This document shows, in pieces, positions 54,921-63,942 of a stretch of DNA of 64,000 bases; the first letter of the stretch is position 1, and every line of letters begins with the position of its first letter. The position numbers and the translations under genes are program-made. Source of the DNA: an uncultured Clostridium sp. (GTDB lineage Bacteria; Bacillota_A; Clostridia; TANB77; CAG-508); the NCBI GenBank assembly GCA_946491915.1, contig CAMLYR010000001.1:1-64000 (forward strand), in the 5' to 3' direction. Under the pieces are notes generated by a model. That model had not been told where the DNA came from and ran no database searches. It was given only the letters and a program-made list of their open reading frames with translations.

Positions 54921-57900
54921 ATGAAAATGAAAAATGCAGTAAAAAGAGTTATATCAATTTTAATCATTATAATGATGATTTTACCAATCAGTTTACCAAT
55001 TGTATCAAAAGCTGTAGATAGTGGAACAGTATCAAATACAGAAGAAGATTATCCAATGGATATAATATTAGAAAGAGATGAAACCAATCCAAATTTAATT
55101 CATATAACGGCAACAAGCACAGAGGGGAATATTATAGAGTTGAAATATGTAAAACAATATATAGATACAAATAATGCTTCTTATTTCGAAGAAGACCATG
55201 ATGACATCTATACATTTGATATAACACCAGCACCAACAGTTGAAGAAACATTCGAATTGGATGGTTATGGAAGTTACACAGTATTTGCGAAAGATGAAAA
55301 TAGACATGCCTTTTTAGCAAGGTTAACCGTAAATGACCCAAATGATATGCCACAAATAACATTAACAAAAGAAGAAGATTCATTAAATTTAAATATTGAG
55401 GTAACAAGTAATAAAAATACAATAACAAAATTGAAGATTGCTAAAAAAGATAATATAAATGACAATATTGATTTTAGTACCCAAGGGACAGATATAGAAT
55501 TTATGGAAAGTAATCATGTATCTGTAAGATATACAGAAATTACAGAAGAAGGCTTATATGTAATTTATGCAGAAGATAGTGAAGGAAATAAAACAACTAG
55601 TCAAATATATATAGCAAAACAAAATACGCCAATATCAGTTGAAATCACAAATGGAACAAATACAAGAGAAGTGAATTTACATATCACAGATGCGATTTGC
55701 AATATTGTTTCTGTGAAAGTAGCAAAACTTTCTGAAATAGGAGAAGATTTTAATAAATTTGACACAATTGAGGGGCTACCAATTACAGAAGGACAAACTG
55801 TAAATGTAAGTTATACAGCACCAGAAGATGATACGTATATGTTTTGCATAGAAGATGAGGCAGGATATAGACTTTTTACACAAATAAGAATTACTGCACA
55901 AAAAAATATCATGAATGTATCAATTGAACAAGACGAAAATGCTCCAGGTAATTTAACAATTACTGCGACAAATACAATATGTGATATTGTTGAAATGAAA
56001 GTCGCTATAGGAGACAATATTACTTTAGATTATTTTGAGAATAATGGAGAGAATATTTCCATAGAACCAGGAAGAGAAGTAGTTGGAAAATATACAGTTC
56101 AAGAAAATTGTACAATGAATGTATATGTTAAAGATGAACAAGGGTATACCTATATATATACGAGAAATCTTATAGGAATTGATAATCCAGAACCAGAACC
56201 AAGTGAAGCACCAACCATTACACTTACACAAAATACAGAAAATCCAAAACAAATTGATGTATATGTTCAAGCAGATAATTCTAATGTTGATGAGGTGAAA
56301 TGGGCAAAAGGGGAACAAGACATAGCATATTTTGCAACAAATGGAATTCGAATTGGACAAGACAAAGTAGGCGTAGCTATTCATACAGAGTTTACAATTA
56401 ATGATATTGGAACATATACCGTATATGCAAAAGATGACAATGGCAATGAATCGATTAAAACAATAGAAATTACCAATATCGATACCACTCCACCAACAGA
56501 AGAAGATAAAACCCCACCAGAAGTTAATAATGTTCAAGATAATGGTATCTATAATCAATCTGTTACACCAATCATTACAGATGAACACTTAGCAGAAATA
56601 TATTTAACAAGAGATGGAATAGATGTAGAAAATTATCAAAATGGAGATGCCATTGAAGAGGAAGGTGCATATGTTTTAAATGCAGTGGATGAGGCAGGAA
56701 ATGAAGTAGTCGTAAAATTTGTGATTGATAAAACAGCACCTGAAATTACAATTGATCAACAAAATACCGATAATGAAAATGTGGAAGTATCTTTATCTTT
56801 TTTAGATAATCTTACGAACATTAATATGGTAAAAGTAGCACAAGGAGAACATACAATAGACTATTTTGAAAATGAGGGACAAGAATTAAATCTTCAAAAA
56901 GAGGAAAATTCTGCATTAGCAGCTATTAATGTTATAGAGAATGGAACCTACACAGTATATGTTGAGGATGAAGCAGGAAATGCTAAAATAGAAGTATTTG
57001 AAGTAACAACCATTACAGAAGAACCAGAAATTGATGATACAACACCTCCAACAATTCAAACAACAGAGGAAAGTATTAATGAGAACGAATCTATAAAAGT
57101 AACAATCAATGTAACAGATACGCAATCTCCAATTAGAACAATAAAAATAGCTAATGGAGAACAAAATACAGATTATTTTGAAAATGAAGGAAATACACTT
57201 CAAATGATAACTGATGATAAATCAGCAGAAGCAGCAGTTATGTTTACCGAAAATGGAACATATACCATTTATGCAGAAGATGAACAAGGAAATAGTACAG
57301 TAAAAGTGATTACGATTACAGAAATTGTAACACCAGAACCAACTCCAGATCCTGAACCAGAACCTGAGCCTGAGCCAGATGATACAACACCACCTACAAT
57401 TAGAGGAGTACAAAATGGTATGACATATGGAACTGAAATAACACCTAGGGTCGAAGATGAAAATTTAGCAAGTGTGACATTAACAAGAGATGGTAATGTT
57501 GTAGAAAACTATCAAAACGGAGATACAATTTCTGAAAATGGTACCTATGTATTAACAGCAACTGATGAATCAGGAAATCAAACTATTGTAGGATTTGTTA
57601 TCAATATCCAACCAGAAGAAAATGAAGATACAACACCACCTACCATTACAGGGGTGAAAGATGGCGTAACATATGGGACAGAAGTAACACCTAGAATACA
57701 GGATGAAAATTTAGCAAGTGTGACATTAACAAGAGATGGTAATGTTGTAGAAAACTATCAAAACGGAGATACCATTTCTGAAAACGGTACATATGTATTA
57801 ACAGCAACTGATGAAGCAGGAAATCAAACAGTTTTAGAATTTGTGATAGATATTAAAGAAGACAACGATGATGACAATAACAATGATGATAATGATAATA

Positions 57901-58250
57901 CCAATACAAACACAAACACAAACACGAACACTAACACAAATACAAACACAAACACCAACACAAATAACAATACAAGTACAGACAATACGACAAATACAGA
58001 TAATAATGAGGATGACAATAACACCACAGATAATACAAACAATAATGAAAGTACAAATAACAACAATATAAATGATAATTCTAATAATCATCAACAAAAT
58101 ACAATTAACAATTCAGAAAAAAATAATATTTCTACGAGTAATTCAAAATTACCTTATGCAGGATTTAGAAATATATTAATGATTGGCATAATTATTGCAG
58201 GTGGTGTTTCTATATTTACATATATAAAATATAGAAAATATAAGATATAA
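54921..58250 (+). CDS. Large repetitive surface protein with LPxTG-like (LPYAG) anchor
   Basis: A 1109-residue protein: signal peptide (IISILIIIMMILPISLPIVS, cleaved near SKA), then about ten Ig-like or cadherin-like beta domains with the recurring endings GTYTVYAKDDNGN and GTYVLTATDEAGN. Two C-terminal domains are almost identical, also at DNA level (57455-57527 equals 57701-57773 with few or no changes). An Asn/Thr tandem repeat follows (57900-57970, hexamer AACACA and variants), then LPYAG, a hydrophobic helix and a basic tail (KYRKYK), a sortase-type signal with Ala in place of Thr. It should be wall-linked and act as an adhesin or spacer. AAAGGAACG precedes ATG 54921. Confidence 0.85.
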   Translation: MKMKNAVKRVISILIIIMMILPISLPIVSKAVDSGTVSNTEEDYPMDIILERDETNPNLIHITATSTEGNIIELKYVKQYIDTNNASYFEEDHDDIYTFDITPAPTVEETFELDGYGSYTVFAKDENRHAFLARLTVNDPNDMPQITLTKEEDSLNLNIEVTSNKNTITKLKIAKKDNINDNIDFSTQGTDIEFMESNHVSVRYTEITEEGLYVIYAEDSEGNKTTSQIYIAKQNTPISVEITNGTNTREVNLHITDAICNIVSVKVAKLSEIGEDFNKFDTIEGLPITEGQTVNVSYTAPEDDTYMFCIEDEAGYRLFTQIRITAQKNIMNVSIEQDENAPGNLTITATNTICDIVEMKVAIGDNITLDYFENNGENISIEPGREVVGKYTVQENCTMNVYVKDEQGYTYIYTRNLIGIDNPEPEPSEAPTITLTQNTENPKQIDVYVQADNSNVDEVKWAKGEQDIAYFATNGIRIGQDKVGVAIHTEFTINDIGTYTVYAKDDNGNESIKTIEITNIDTTPPTEEDKTPPEVNNVQDNGIYNQSVTPIITDEHLAEIYLTRDGIDVENYQNGDAIEEEGAYVLNAVDEAGNEVVVKFVIDKTAPEITIDQQNTDNENVEVSLSFLDNLTNINMVKVAQGEHTIDYFENEGQELNLQKEENSALAAINVIENGTYTVYVEDEAGNAKIEVFEVTTITEEPEIDDTTPPTIQTTEESINENESIKVTINVTDTQSPIRTIKIANGEQNTDYFENEGNTLQMITDDKSAEAAVMFTENGTYTIYAEDEQGNSTVKVITITEIVTPEPTPDPEPEPEPEPDDTTPPTIRGVQNGMTYGTEITPRVEDENLASVTLTRDGNVVENYQNGDTISENGTYVLTATDESGNQTIVGFVINIQPEENEDTTPPTITGVKDGVTYGTEVTPRIQDENLASVTLTRDGNVVENYQNGDTISENGTYVLTATDEAGNQTVLEFVIDIKEDNDDDNNNDDNDNTNTNTNTNTNTNTNTNTNTNTNNNTSTDNTTNTDNNEDDNNTTDNTNNNESTNNNNINDNSNNHQQNTINNSEKNNISTSNSKLPYAGFRNILMIGIIIAGGVSIFTYIKYRKYKI
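57900..57975 (+). repeat. In-frame hexanucleotide repeat encoding Asn-Thr
   Basis: Tandem AACACA/AACACG/AATACA units give alternating Asn-Thr in the linker before the anchor of the surface protein. Unit length is a multiple of three, so slippage would change linker length and keep frame. Confidence 0.85.
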
Positions 58251-58263
58251 AATAAAGAGAAAA

Positions 58264-58307
58264 AGTTCGAATGAAAACAATATATGTTTTTCTATTCGAA
58301 TTTTTTT
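58264..58307 (+). terminator. Terminator after the surface protein gene
   Basis: TTCGAAT.AAAACA pairs with TGTTTT..ATTCGAA, followed by seven T residues. A second hairpin (TTGTATAGGAAAAATC with its imperfect complement, 58310-58367) follows; the remaining bases to 58508 contain nothing I can assign. Confidence 0.75.
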
Positions 58308-58508
58308 ATTGTATAGGAAAAATCTACTTTTATCTTGACTCTATGTGGATTTTTCCGTATACAACAAGGTTAGGGTTCCTAAATCATTATTTCTTTTCTA
58401 TTTTCTAGATAGTTATCCTTATAAAAATTATAAAATCATCTTGAACAATTTTAGGAAAATGATATATAATTAGTAAGAAAAAAACAGGAAGAATTTAAGG
58501 AGAAACCT

Positions 58509-59870
58509 ATGAAAAGAAAGAAGAAGAGAAGATATAAGAAAAATCCATTGATTTCCAAAAGAGTCACCATGTTTATCATTATTGTAGCCATTATTATATT
58601 CATATACAATGTTAGTGCAAATGAAAGTGAGGAAACTGCTTCTGTTAATGCTTTTTCTTCTATTAATGAAATTGTTGATGAAATCGAAACTGGTACATAT
58701 GCAAACATAAATCGCTATATTGTATATGGAACCCATTTCAATATAGAAGGAGATATGGACATTTCTGAAAACAATCCAATAGAGTCTGCAAAAGTAGTAG
58801 CAAAAACAGCATCAGGGGAAGAAATTGGTATAGATACAGAATATACATATGAAAATAATCAGATTTCTTTTTCTACTCTAAAAGAAATTAATACAGGATT
58901 AGATTTAGAAAGTTTAAAGGTTGAGGATTATTATATTTTGTTAAAAGTTGAATTTTCAAACAGTGAAACAAAATACTATTCTTTAACGAATGATACAGAA
59001 TATGGAAATATAGAATATTATACCTTAACAAGAAACCATTCCAACAATAGGATAAATATTGATTTTACTACAATTGATAATATGCCTATTTTAGGATTTC
59101 ATATAACAACTGTAAAGGAATTGCCAGATAATGTATATGATGTAGTAATTGATCCAGGACATGGAGGAAGTGATGTAGGAGCTGTCAATGGTAGATATAT
59201 GGAATCAGAAATAGCTTTAGATTGTGCTCTTGAATTAAAAAAACAGTTAGAAGATATTGGATTAAAGGTGTTACTAACAAGAGATGGTACAGAATCGGAA
59301 GAAGAATATACTATGTACAATATTTATGATAAAGATGGAAGAGTAACCATGGCAAATGAATCTCATGCAAAAATTCTTATATCTTTACATTTAAATAGTA
59401 ATCTTTCAGATAATGTAGATGGTGGTGTTGAAATTTATGCCTCTTCTAATAGTGATTTAACATTCGCAAAAAAGTTGGCAGATAATATTGTTGAAACAGC
59501 AAAAACAGAATATTCTACTAATCAAACAGACAAAGTAGAAGACGGAGTTTATGTTAGAACTATAGAAGTTGAAGACCAAAAAAATGAAGCTTCTTTTTCA
59601 AGAGAAAATTATAAAGGAATATTTGATTCTATTCCATACTTATATATCATAAGAGAAATTGGAGGAATTGCAACAGGAGCCTATGTGGATGGAACCAATA
59701 AAGCCTATGGTGCCAATGAATATCGAAATTCAAATATAGGTGTAGAAGGGTATTTAGTAGAACTTGGTTATATCAATGTAGATGAAGATTTAGACAATAT
59801 TTTAGAAAATGCTGATCTTTATGCCCAAGCAATTACCAATAGCATAACTAATTTTTATGGAATAAAGTAA
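58509..59870 (+). CDS. N-acetylmuramoyl-L-alanine amidase, membrane-anchored or secreted
   Basis: A 453-residue protein with a very basic start (KRKKKRRYKKNP), one membrane helix or uncleaved signal (VTMFIIIVAIIIFIYNVSA), a beta-rich domain of about 150 residues and a C-terminal Amidase_3 domain (about 215-450). Zinc and catalytic motifs: VIDPGHGGSDVGA, the Glu in YMESEIALD, ISLHLNSN and YLVELGYINV. It cleaves stem peptides from glycan strands. It has no Ig-like repeats, unlike the amidase at 13070, so it probably has another role such as separation or sporulation. Confidence 0.9.
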   Translation: MKRKKKRRYKKNPLISKRVTMFIIIVAIIIFIYNVSANESEETASVNAFSSINEIVDEIETGTYANINRYIVYGTHFNIEGDMDISENNPIESAKVVAKTASGEEIGIDTEYTYENNQISFSTLKEINTGLDLESLKVEDYYILLKVEFSNSETKYYSLTNDTEYGNIEYYTLTRNHSNNRINIDFTTIDNMPILGFHITTVKELPDNVYDVVIDPGHGGSDVGAVNGRYMESEIALDCALELKKQLEDIGLKVLLTRDGTESEEEYTMYNIYDKDGRVTMANESHAKILISLHLNSNLSDNVDGGVEIYASSNSDLTFAKKLADNIVETAKTEYSTNQTDKVEDGVYVRTIEVEDQKNEASFSRENYKGIFDSIPYLYIIREIGGIATGAYVDGTNKAYGANEYRNSNIGVEGYLVELGYINVDEDLDNILENADLYAQAITNSITNFYGIK

Positions 59871-59892
59871 AAAAGAAAAATTTACGTAATTT

Positions 59893-59920
59893 TAGAGAGG
59901 ATATAAGATGTATCCTCTTT
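59893..59920 (+). terminator. Weak terminator-like hairpin after the amidase gene
   Basis: AGAGGATA pairs with TATCCTCT, then TTAAAT only. Confidence 0.5.
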
Positions 59921-59942
59921 AAATAGTAATTAGGAGGCTAAT

Positions 59943-60650
59943 ATGGAAAATGATTTTATAAAAGGAATTAAAACTGTAGAAAGACCAAATAAGAAAATTA
60001 GTGAAATACAACCTATCAAAGAATTTGGAAGGAATTTTATTAAAGAGAAAAATGCTAGCGAAATAATAGATGAAATGGTAGAAGAACCATTAAGAAAAGC
60101 ATGTAAAGAATTGAAAAATAAAGGTATTGAAACAGTAATGAGTAGTGCAAATAAAACGAATTTATTAAAAAAAGGAGAAAAGGCAATAGAACGAGAAGAT
60201 GTAGAAGGACAAGAATTTTTTCTAGATATGCCTACTTATGAGAGCGCAGGTAGAGGATATGCATGGATTATGATTAATTTTGATAACTTAACAGATGAGA
60301 ATAAAAAAATATTATTTTCATTACAACAAGCCAAAAACAGTCAAGGAAATAATATAGGTGAAAGAATTATATGGTTTGTAAAAGGCAGAAATATTATGGA
60401 TATGTTTAATCAAGGAAAAAGTGATGAGACAAAGAACAATTTAGATGAACAATTTGAAAAACATGCATTTGTTCTTAAATACAATGTTGATAGATATCCT
60501 AACAAAGTTGTATTTTTGAGAATGCCAATTAATGACGAAACAACTGTAATAGATGTAGAAAGATATTTTGAAAAATTAACGGAACAATTAAAACAGCAAG
60601 AAGTGGAAATAAGTAGTACAAGAAGAATAGAAAAAGAAATGGACATTTAA
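59943..60650 (+). CDS. Hypothetical protein, 235 residues
   Basis: Not recognised. A soluble, charged protein with no signal or membrane helix. An N-terminal helical part contains EIIDEMVEEPLRKACKELKN and KGIETVMSSANKTN. A middle alpha/beta part (YAWIMINFDNLTDENKKILF) and a late strand pair (NKVVFLRMPINDETTVIDVE) follow. It has an AGGAGG site (59931-59936). Its neighbours (amidase upstream, regulator remnant downstream) do not define a function. Confidence 0.7.
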   Translation: MENDFIKGIKTVERPNKKISEIQPIKEFGRNFIKEKNASEIIDEMVEEPLRKACKELKNKGIETVMSSANKTNLLKKGEKAIEREDVEGQEFFLDMPTYESAGRGYAWIMINFDNLTDENKKILFSLQQAKNSQGNNIGERIIWFVKGRNIMDMFNQGKSDETKNNLDEQFEKHAFVLKYNVDRYPNKVVFLRMPINDETTVIDVERYFEKLTEQLKQQEVEISSTRRIEKEMDI

Positions 60651-60738
60651 TCGGTAGATAAATTGACAATTAAATCAGTGTGTTATATTAATCATTATTT
60701 CCATTTATGGTAATATGCATATTAGGAGAGTGAAGTAT

Positions 60739-61086
60739 ATGATTTTTAAACAAATGCAATATTTTATATCCATTGTAAAAAATAATAGTTTTATAGAAGC
60801 GGCAGAGGAAAACTATATATCACAATCTGCTATTTCACAAGCAATCAAATCCTTGGAAGATGAATTAGGTGTTACATTATTACAAAGAAAAAATAGAGGA
60901 TTTACTTTAACAAATGCTGGAGAATATTTCTATAAACAAAGCTTATTGATGGTAGATGAAGTAGCAAATGTAGCAGAATTGCTAATGACAGATAAAGGAG
61001 CTTTTATTACAGGAGCTGACTTTTTAATTGATGGTGGAGCAACAGCATCATATTTCTATGGACCATTAAAACCAGAAAATAATTAA
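60739..61086 (+). pseudogene. LysR-type HTH fused to the C-terminal end of a short-chain dehydrogenase
   Basis: A 115-residue chimera from ATG 60739 (TTAGGAGAG in front). Residues 1-75 are a LysR helix-turn-helix (NNSFIEAAEENYISQSAISQ, LEDELGVTLLQR, LTNAGEYFY). From about residue 80 it becomes EVANVAELLMTDKGAFITGA, then DFLIDGG and YFYGPLKPEN, which is the C-terminus of an SDR oxidoreductase. The effector domain of LysR and the Rossmann part of the SDR are both missing. An in-frame deletion between a lysR and an sdr gene, with the shared DEVA-like stretch as junction, explains it best. It could still bind DNA, but LysR dimer contacts are largely gone. Confidence 0.8.
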
Positions 61087-61158
61087 AAATTTCTAGATAT
61101 AGATTGAAACACATTTTTAAAAATAGAATAGGAGATAAGAAATAAGGAGGAAAAAAAG

Positions 61159-61689
61159 ATGTCTTTGTTTGGAAATAAAGAAAGTGTAAAAGGAAAGAAA
61201 AGTTTAGTGATTTATTTTTCAAGAGCAGATGAAAATTATGCTGTTGGAAATATCGAAAAAGGAAATACAGAGGTTATTGCAGAATATATACAAGAGTTAA
61301 CAGGAGCAGATTTATTTAAGGTAGAACCAGTAAAGCCATATTCTAAAAACTATAAAGCATGTTGTGATGAAGCTTTAGAAGAAAAAAGACAAAATGCAAG
61401 ACCAGAATTAAAAAAATATTTAGAAGATATATCAGAATATGAAATCATTTATATAGGGTCACCAATTTATTGGGGAACTATGCCAATGAGTATGTTTACA
61501 CAATTGGAAAAATTAGATTTCACAGGAAAAACCATAAAAGTATTTACAACACATGAAGGATCAGGATTAGGAACTGTTGTATCAGATGTAAAAAAGATAT
61601 GTAAAGGTGCAACTGTATTAGATAGTTTAGCTATTCAAGGAAGCATGGTATATGAGGCAAAAGGCAGAGTGCAAGATTGGATAAAATAA
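61159..61689 (+). CDS. Flavodoxin family protein
   Basis: A 176-residue FMN-binding flavodoxin-fold protein. SLVIYFSRADENYAVGNIEK forms the first strand and phosphate loop region with a modified T/S-x-T-G, YIGSPIYWGTMPM is the isoalloxazine-contacting loop, and FTTHEGSGLGTV follows. It resembles the flavodoxins commonly encoded beside SDR and LysR genes in Clostridia, so the truncated LysR-SDR fusion upstream is probably the relic of its former partners. AAGGAGG precedes ATG 61159. Confidence 0.9.
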   Translation: MSLFGNKESVKGKKSLVIYFSRADENYAVGNIEKGNTEVIAEYIQELTGADLFKVEPVKPYSKNYKACCDEALEEKRQNARPELKKYLEDISEYEIIYIGSPIYWGTMPMSMFTQLEKLDFTGKTIKVFTTHEGSGLGTVVSDVKKICKGATVLDSLAIQGSMVYEAKGRVQDWIK

Positions 61690-61709
61690 AGGAAAAATAA
61701 GAATTGTTT

Positions 61710-61740
61710 AAGTATGCATTAAAAAGATGCATACTTTTTT
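61710..61740 (+). terminator. Flavodoxin gene terminator
   Basis: AAGTATGCAT pairs with ATGCATACTT, followed by T residues. Confidence 0.85.
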
Positions 61741-61865
61741 GTCTATGTTGATTACTGGTAGATAATCTCTTTTTATATTGTATTTTAACATAAAATGTGA
61801 TATAAATAATCTGTTAATTTAATTAGTAAAATTGAAGATATTAATAAAATTACAAGGAGGGAAAT

Positions 61866-62903
61866 ATGCTCAAATCACATTCAAAATATAATTCAACAGA
61901 AAACCAACCACAAGTAGCTTTACAAAATAATATAATTATTTATACAACAGAAGATGGACAAGTTAAGATAGAAGTTAGGTTAGAAGATGAAAATGTATGG
62001 TTAACTCAAAATGCAATGGCTGAATTATTTGATACTACAAAGCAAAATATAAGTGGACATATACAAAATATATTTGATGAAGGAGAATTAGATGAAAAAG
62101 CAACTGTCAAGGAATCCTTGACAGTTCAAACAGAAGGTAATAGAACAGTTCAAAGAAAAGTTAAATATTATAACTTAGATTTAATAATATCAGTAGGGTA
62201 TAGAGTAAAATCAATTCGTGGTACACAATTTAGAATATGGGCAAATAAATTAATAAAAGAATATCTAATAAAAGGATATAACCTTGATAGTGATAGAATG
62301 AAAAATAATGGTGGTGGAATATATTTTGAAGAGTTACTTGAAAAAATTAGAGATATTCGTTCATCAGAAAAAGTATTTTGGAGAAAAATACTAGATATCT
62401 ATGCTACAAGTGTAGACTATGATGCGAATAATGAATTAACAAAACAGTTTTTTAAAACAGTTCAGAATAAAATGCATTATGCAGTTCATGGAAATACGGC
62501 AGCAGAGGTTATATATAATAGAGTAGATAGTAATAAGGAAAATATTGGATTAACAAATTTTAAAGGAGATATACCGACAAGAGCAGAAACAGAAGTTGCT
62601 AAGAATTATTTAACAGAACAAGAATTACAAATACTAAATAGAATGGTGTCAGCATATTTAGATGTGGCTGAAATTAATGCTTTGAGTATGCATGCAATGA
62701 CAATGAAAGATTGGATAAATGAATTAGATAGTTTCCTTAAGATGACAAGAAAAGATATTTTAAATAATAAAGGCACAGTATCACATAAAAAAGCATTAGA
62801 AAAAGCACACCAAGAATATGATAAATATATGAAAAATCATTTGACAACGGCTGAAAAAGATTACTTAAAGATATTAGGAGAAGACATTAGAAAGTTAAAA
62901 TAG
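61866..62903 (+). CDS. rhuM: RhuM family protein with a UvrB-like N-terminal start
   Basis: A 345-residue protein of the virulence RhuM family, often found on genomic islands. Family core from about residue 22: [40 protein letters not shown], then [20 protein letters not shown] and [17 protein letters not shown]. The first 20 residues, [17 protein letters not shown], are instead a diverged copy of the UvrB start ([17 protein letters not shown]) that opens the next gene, and the DNA is also alike including the GGAGG site. The gene seems to have been captured or inserted behind a uvrB start. Role unknown; DNA binding through the winged-helix-like N-terminal domain is plausible. Confidence 0.85.
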   Translation: MLKSHSKYNSTENQPQVALQNNIIIYTTEDGQVKIEVRLEDENVWLTQNAMAELFDTTKQNISGHIQNIFDEGELDEKATVKESLTVQTEGNRTVQRKVKYYNLDLIISVGYRVKSIRGTQFRIWANKLIKEYLIKGYNLDSDRMKNNGGGIYFEELLEKIRDIRSSEKVFWRKILDIYATSVDYDANNELTKQFFKTVQNKMHYAVHGNTAAEVIYNRVDSNKENIGLTNFKGDIPTRAETEVAKNYLTEQELQILNRMVSAYLDVAEINALSMHAMTMKDWINELDSFLKMTRKDILNNKGTVSHKKALEKAHQEYDKYMKNHLTTAEKDYLKILGEDIRKLK

Positions 62904-62911
62904 GAGGAAAT

Positions 62912-63190
62912 ATGTTCAAATTACATTCAGAATATAAGCCAACAGGCGACCAACCAAAAGCAATTGAATATTTAAGTAAAGGCATAGAAGAGGGAAAGAA
63001 ATTCCAGACACTTCTTGGTGTTACAGGTTCTGGAAAAACATTCACAATGGCAAATATCATTCAAAAAGTGCAAAAACCAACACTTGTTTTAGCACATAAT
63101 AAAACATTAGCAGGGCAATTATATAGCGAATTCAAAGAGTTTTTTCCAGAAAACAATGTGGAATATTTTGTTTCTTATTACATTCATTAA
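62912..63190 (+). pseudogene. uvrB: Excinuclease ABC subunit B, N-terminal fragment
   Basis: Ninety-two residues of a protein that is normally about 660. [17 protein letters not shown], Walker [15 protein letters not shown] and [19 protein letters not shown] are typical UvrB. After EYFVSYY, where homologues continue DYYQPEAYVP, the frame gives IH and stops. The sequence after the break is unrelated and AT-rich, so the gene is interrupted by an insertion or rearrangement at codon 90; an intact copy would be needed elsewhere for nucleotide excision repair. GGAGG precedes ATG 62912, 8 bases after rhuM. Confidence 0.85.
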
Positions 63191-63352
63191 AAAAAGTCCA
63201 CTTATTTAGCCACTTTTAGACCCTTTTAGTTTTAATTAGTTTAACAAAAAATGACTAAATAATCCTAAAAAAACTAGATAAAATTAAACAAATAAAAAAA
63301 GTTTGTGACCGAATTCGTGTAAAATTCGTGTAATGAAAAATGGGAGGATTTT
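63191..63352. other. Junction region downstream of the broken uvrB
   Basis: AT-rich sequence with a tandem repeat AATTCGTGTAA (two copies in 63313-63334). An open frame ending there (QIKKVCDRIRVKFV) could be the last codons of an integrase, whose end often overlaps an attachment site. No other gene is supported. Confidence 0.35.
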
Positions 63353-63454
63353 ATGGAGAAAATAAATAAAGAAAATGATTTCACAAATGATGATGAGATA
63401 TTAAATATATTAGAAGATTATATAGAAAATGTTATACCAGAGAAAAAAGATTAA
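63353..63454 (+). CDS. Small acidic protein, 33 residues, unknown
   Basis: ATG 63353 behind GGGAGG opens EKINKENDFTNDDEILNILE with ten further residues, rich in Glu and Asp and probably helical. It is followed by a good terminator, which supports a real transcript. No family is recognised; its position beside the junction suggests it belongs to the inserted DNA. Confidence 0.5.
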   Translation: MEKINKENDFTNDDEILNILEDYIENVIPEKKD

Positions 63455-63475
63455 AAATTAAGAAATATAAATTAT

Positions 63476-63512
63476 AAAAGACTAAATTATTTTGAATAAT
63501 TTGGTCTTTTTT
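63476..63512 (+). terminator. Terminator after the small acidic ORF
   Basis: AAAAGACTAAATTATT pairs with AATAATTTGGTCTTTT, followed by T residues. Confidence 0.8.
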
Positions 63513-63530
63513 GATGGGAGGAATTAATAT

Positions 63531-63830
63531 ATGAGAGAAGATGAAGCAATTAAATTTTTAGAAACACTAGAAGTGGGAACATTTTTAACAGTAAATATTC
63601 CTATATCTTCAAATCAAAATATGCCAGTTACGGCAATGTATGCTGGAAAAGATAAAGATGGAAGATATGAATTTTTAGACACAGGAGAGTTTATTCTTTC
63701 TAAAGAATTTTTAGAAAAAGGGAAAATATCAATAGAAAAAGAATTTGATGATGAAAGTGCAATGAAAATTCATACGAGAATAAGAAAAGAATTTGAAAAA
63801 AAGCATAATAAAAACAGAGATATAAGATAA
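63531..63830 (+). CDS. Hypothetical protein, 99 residues, possibly of mobile-element origin
   Basis: ATG 63531 follows GGGAGG. The protein has a short helix (EDEAIKFLETLEVGTFL), a beta-rich middle (VTAMYAGKDKDGRYEFLDTG) and a charged helical end (SAMKIHTRIRKEFEKKHNKN). It has no membrane segment. It looks like the small accessory proteins found in clostridial mobilisable elements, but I cannot name a family. It lies between two terminators as a single-gene transcript. Confidence 0.65.
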   Translation: MREDEAIKFLETLEVGTFLTVNIPISSNQNMPVTAMYAGKDKDGRYEFLDTGEFILSKEFLEKGKISIEKEFDDESAMKIHTRIRKEFEKKHNKNRDIR

Positions 63831-63905
63831 AATTTATACATTTGCAGTAAGCATAAAATAGTAATATAAAGAAATATTACAGCAAAATGAAGTTAAAAAT
63901 ATATA

Positions 63906-63942
63906 GGCAGATTGATTAATTTTAATTGATTTGCCTTTTTTT
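63906..63942 (+). terminator. Terminator after the 99-residue protein gene
   Basis: GGCAGATTGATTAA pairs with TTAATTGATTTGCC (two G-U pairs), then seven T residues. Confidence 0.85.

Noticed and set aside
57900..57975. CRISPR-like short repeats
   Set aside because: Contiguous in-frame hexamers without spacers, inside a coding sequence.
57824..58097. Plus- and minus-strand open frames of Val/Leu/Ile or Thr/Gln over the Asn-Thr repeat
   Set aside because: Low-complexity shadows of the repeat in other frames.
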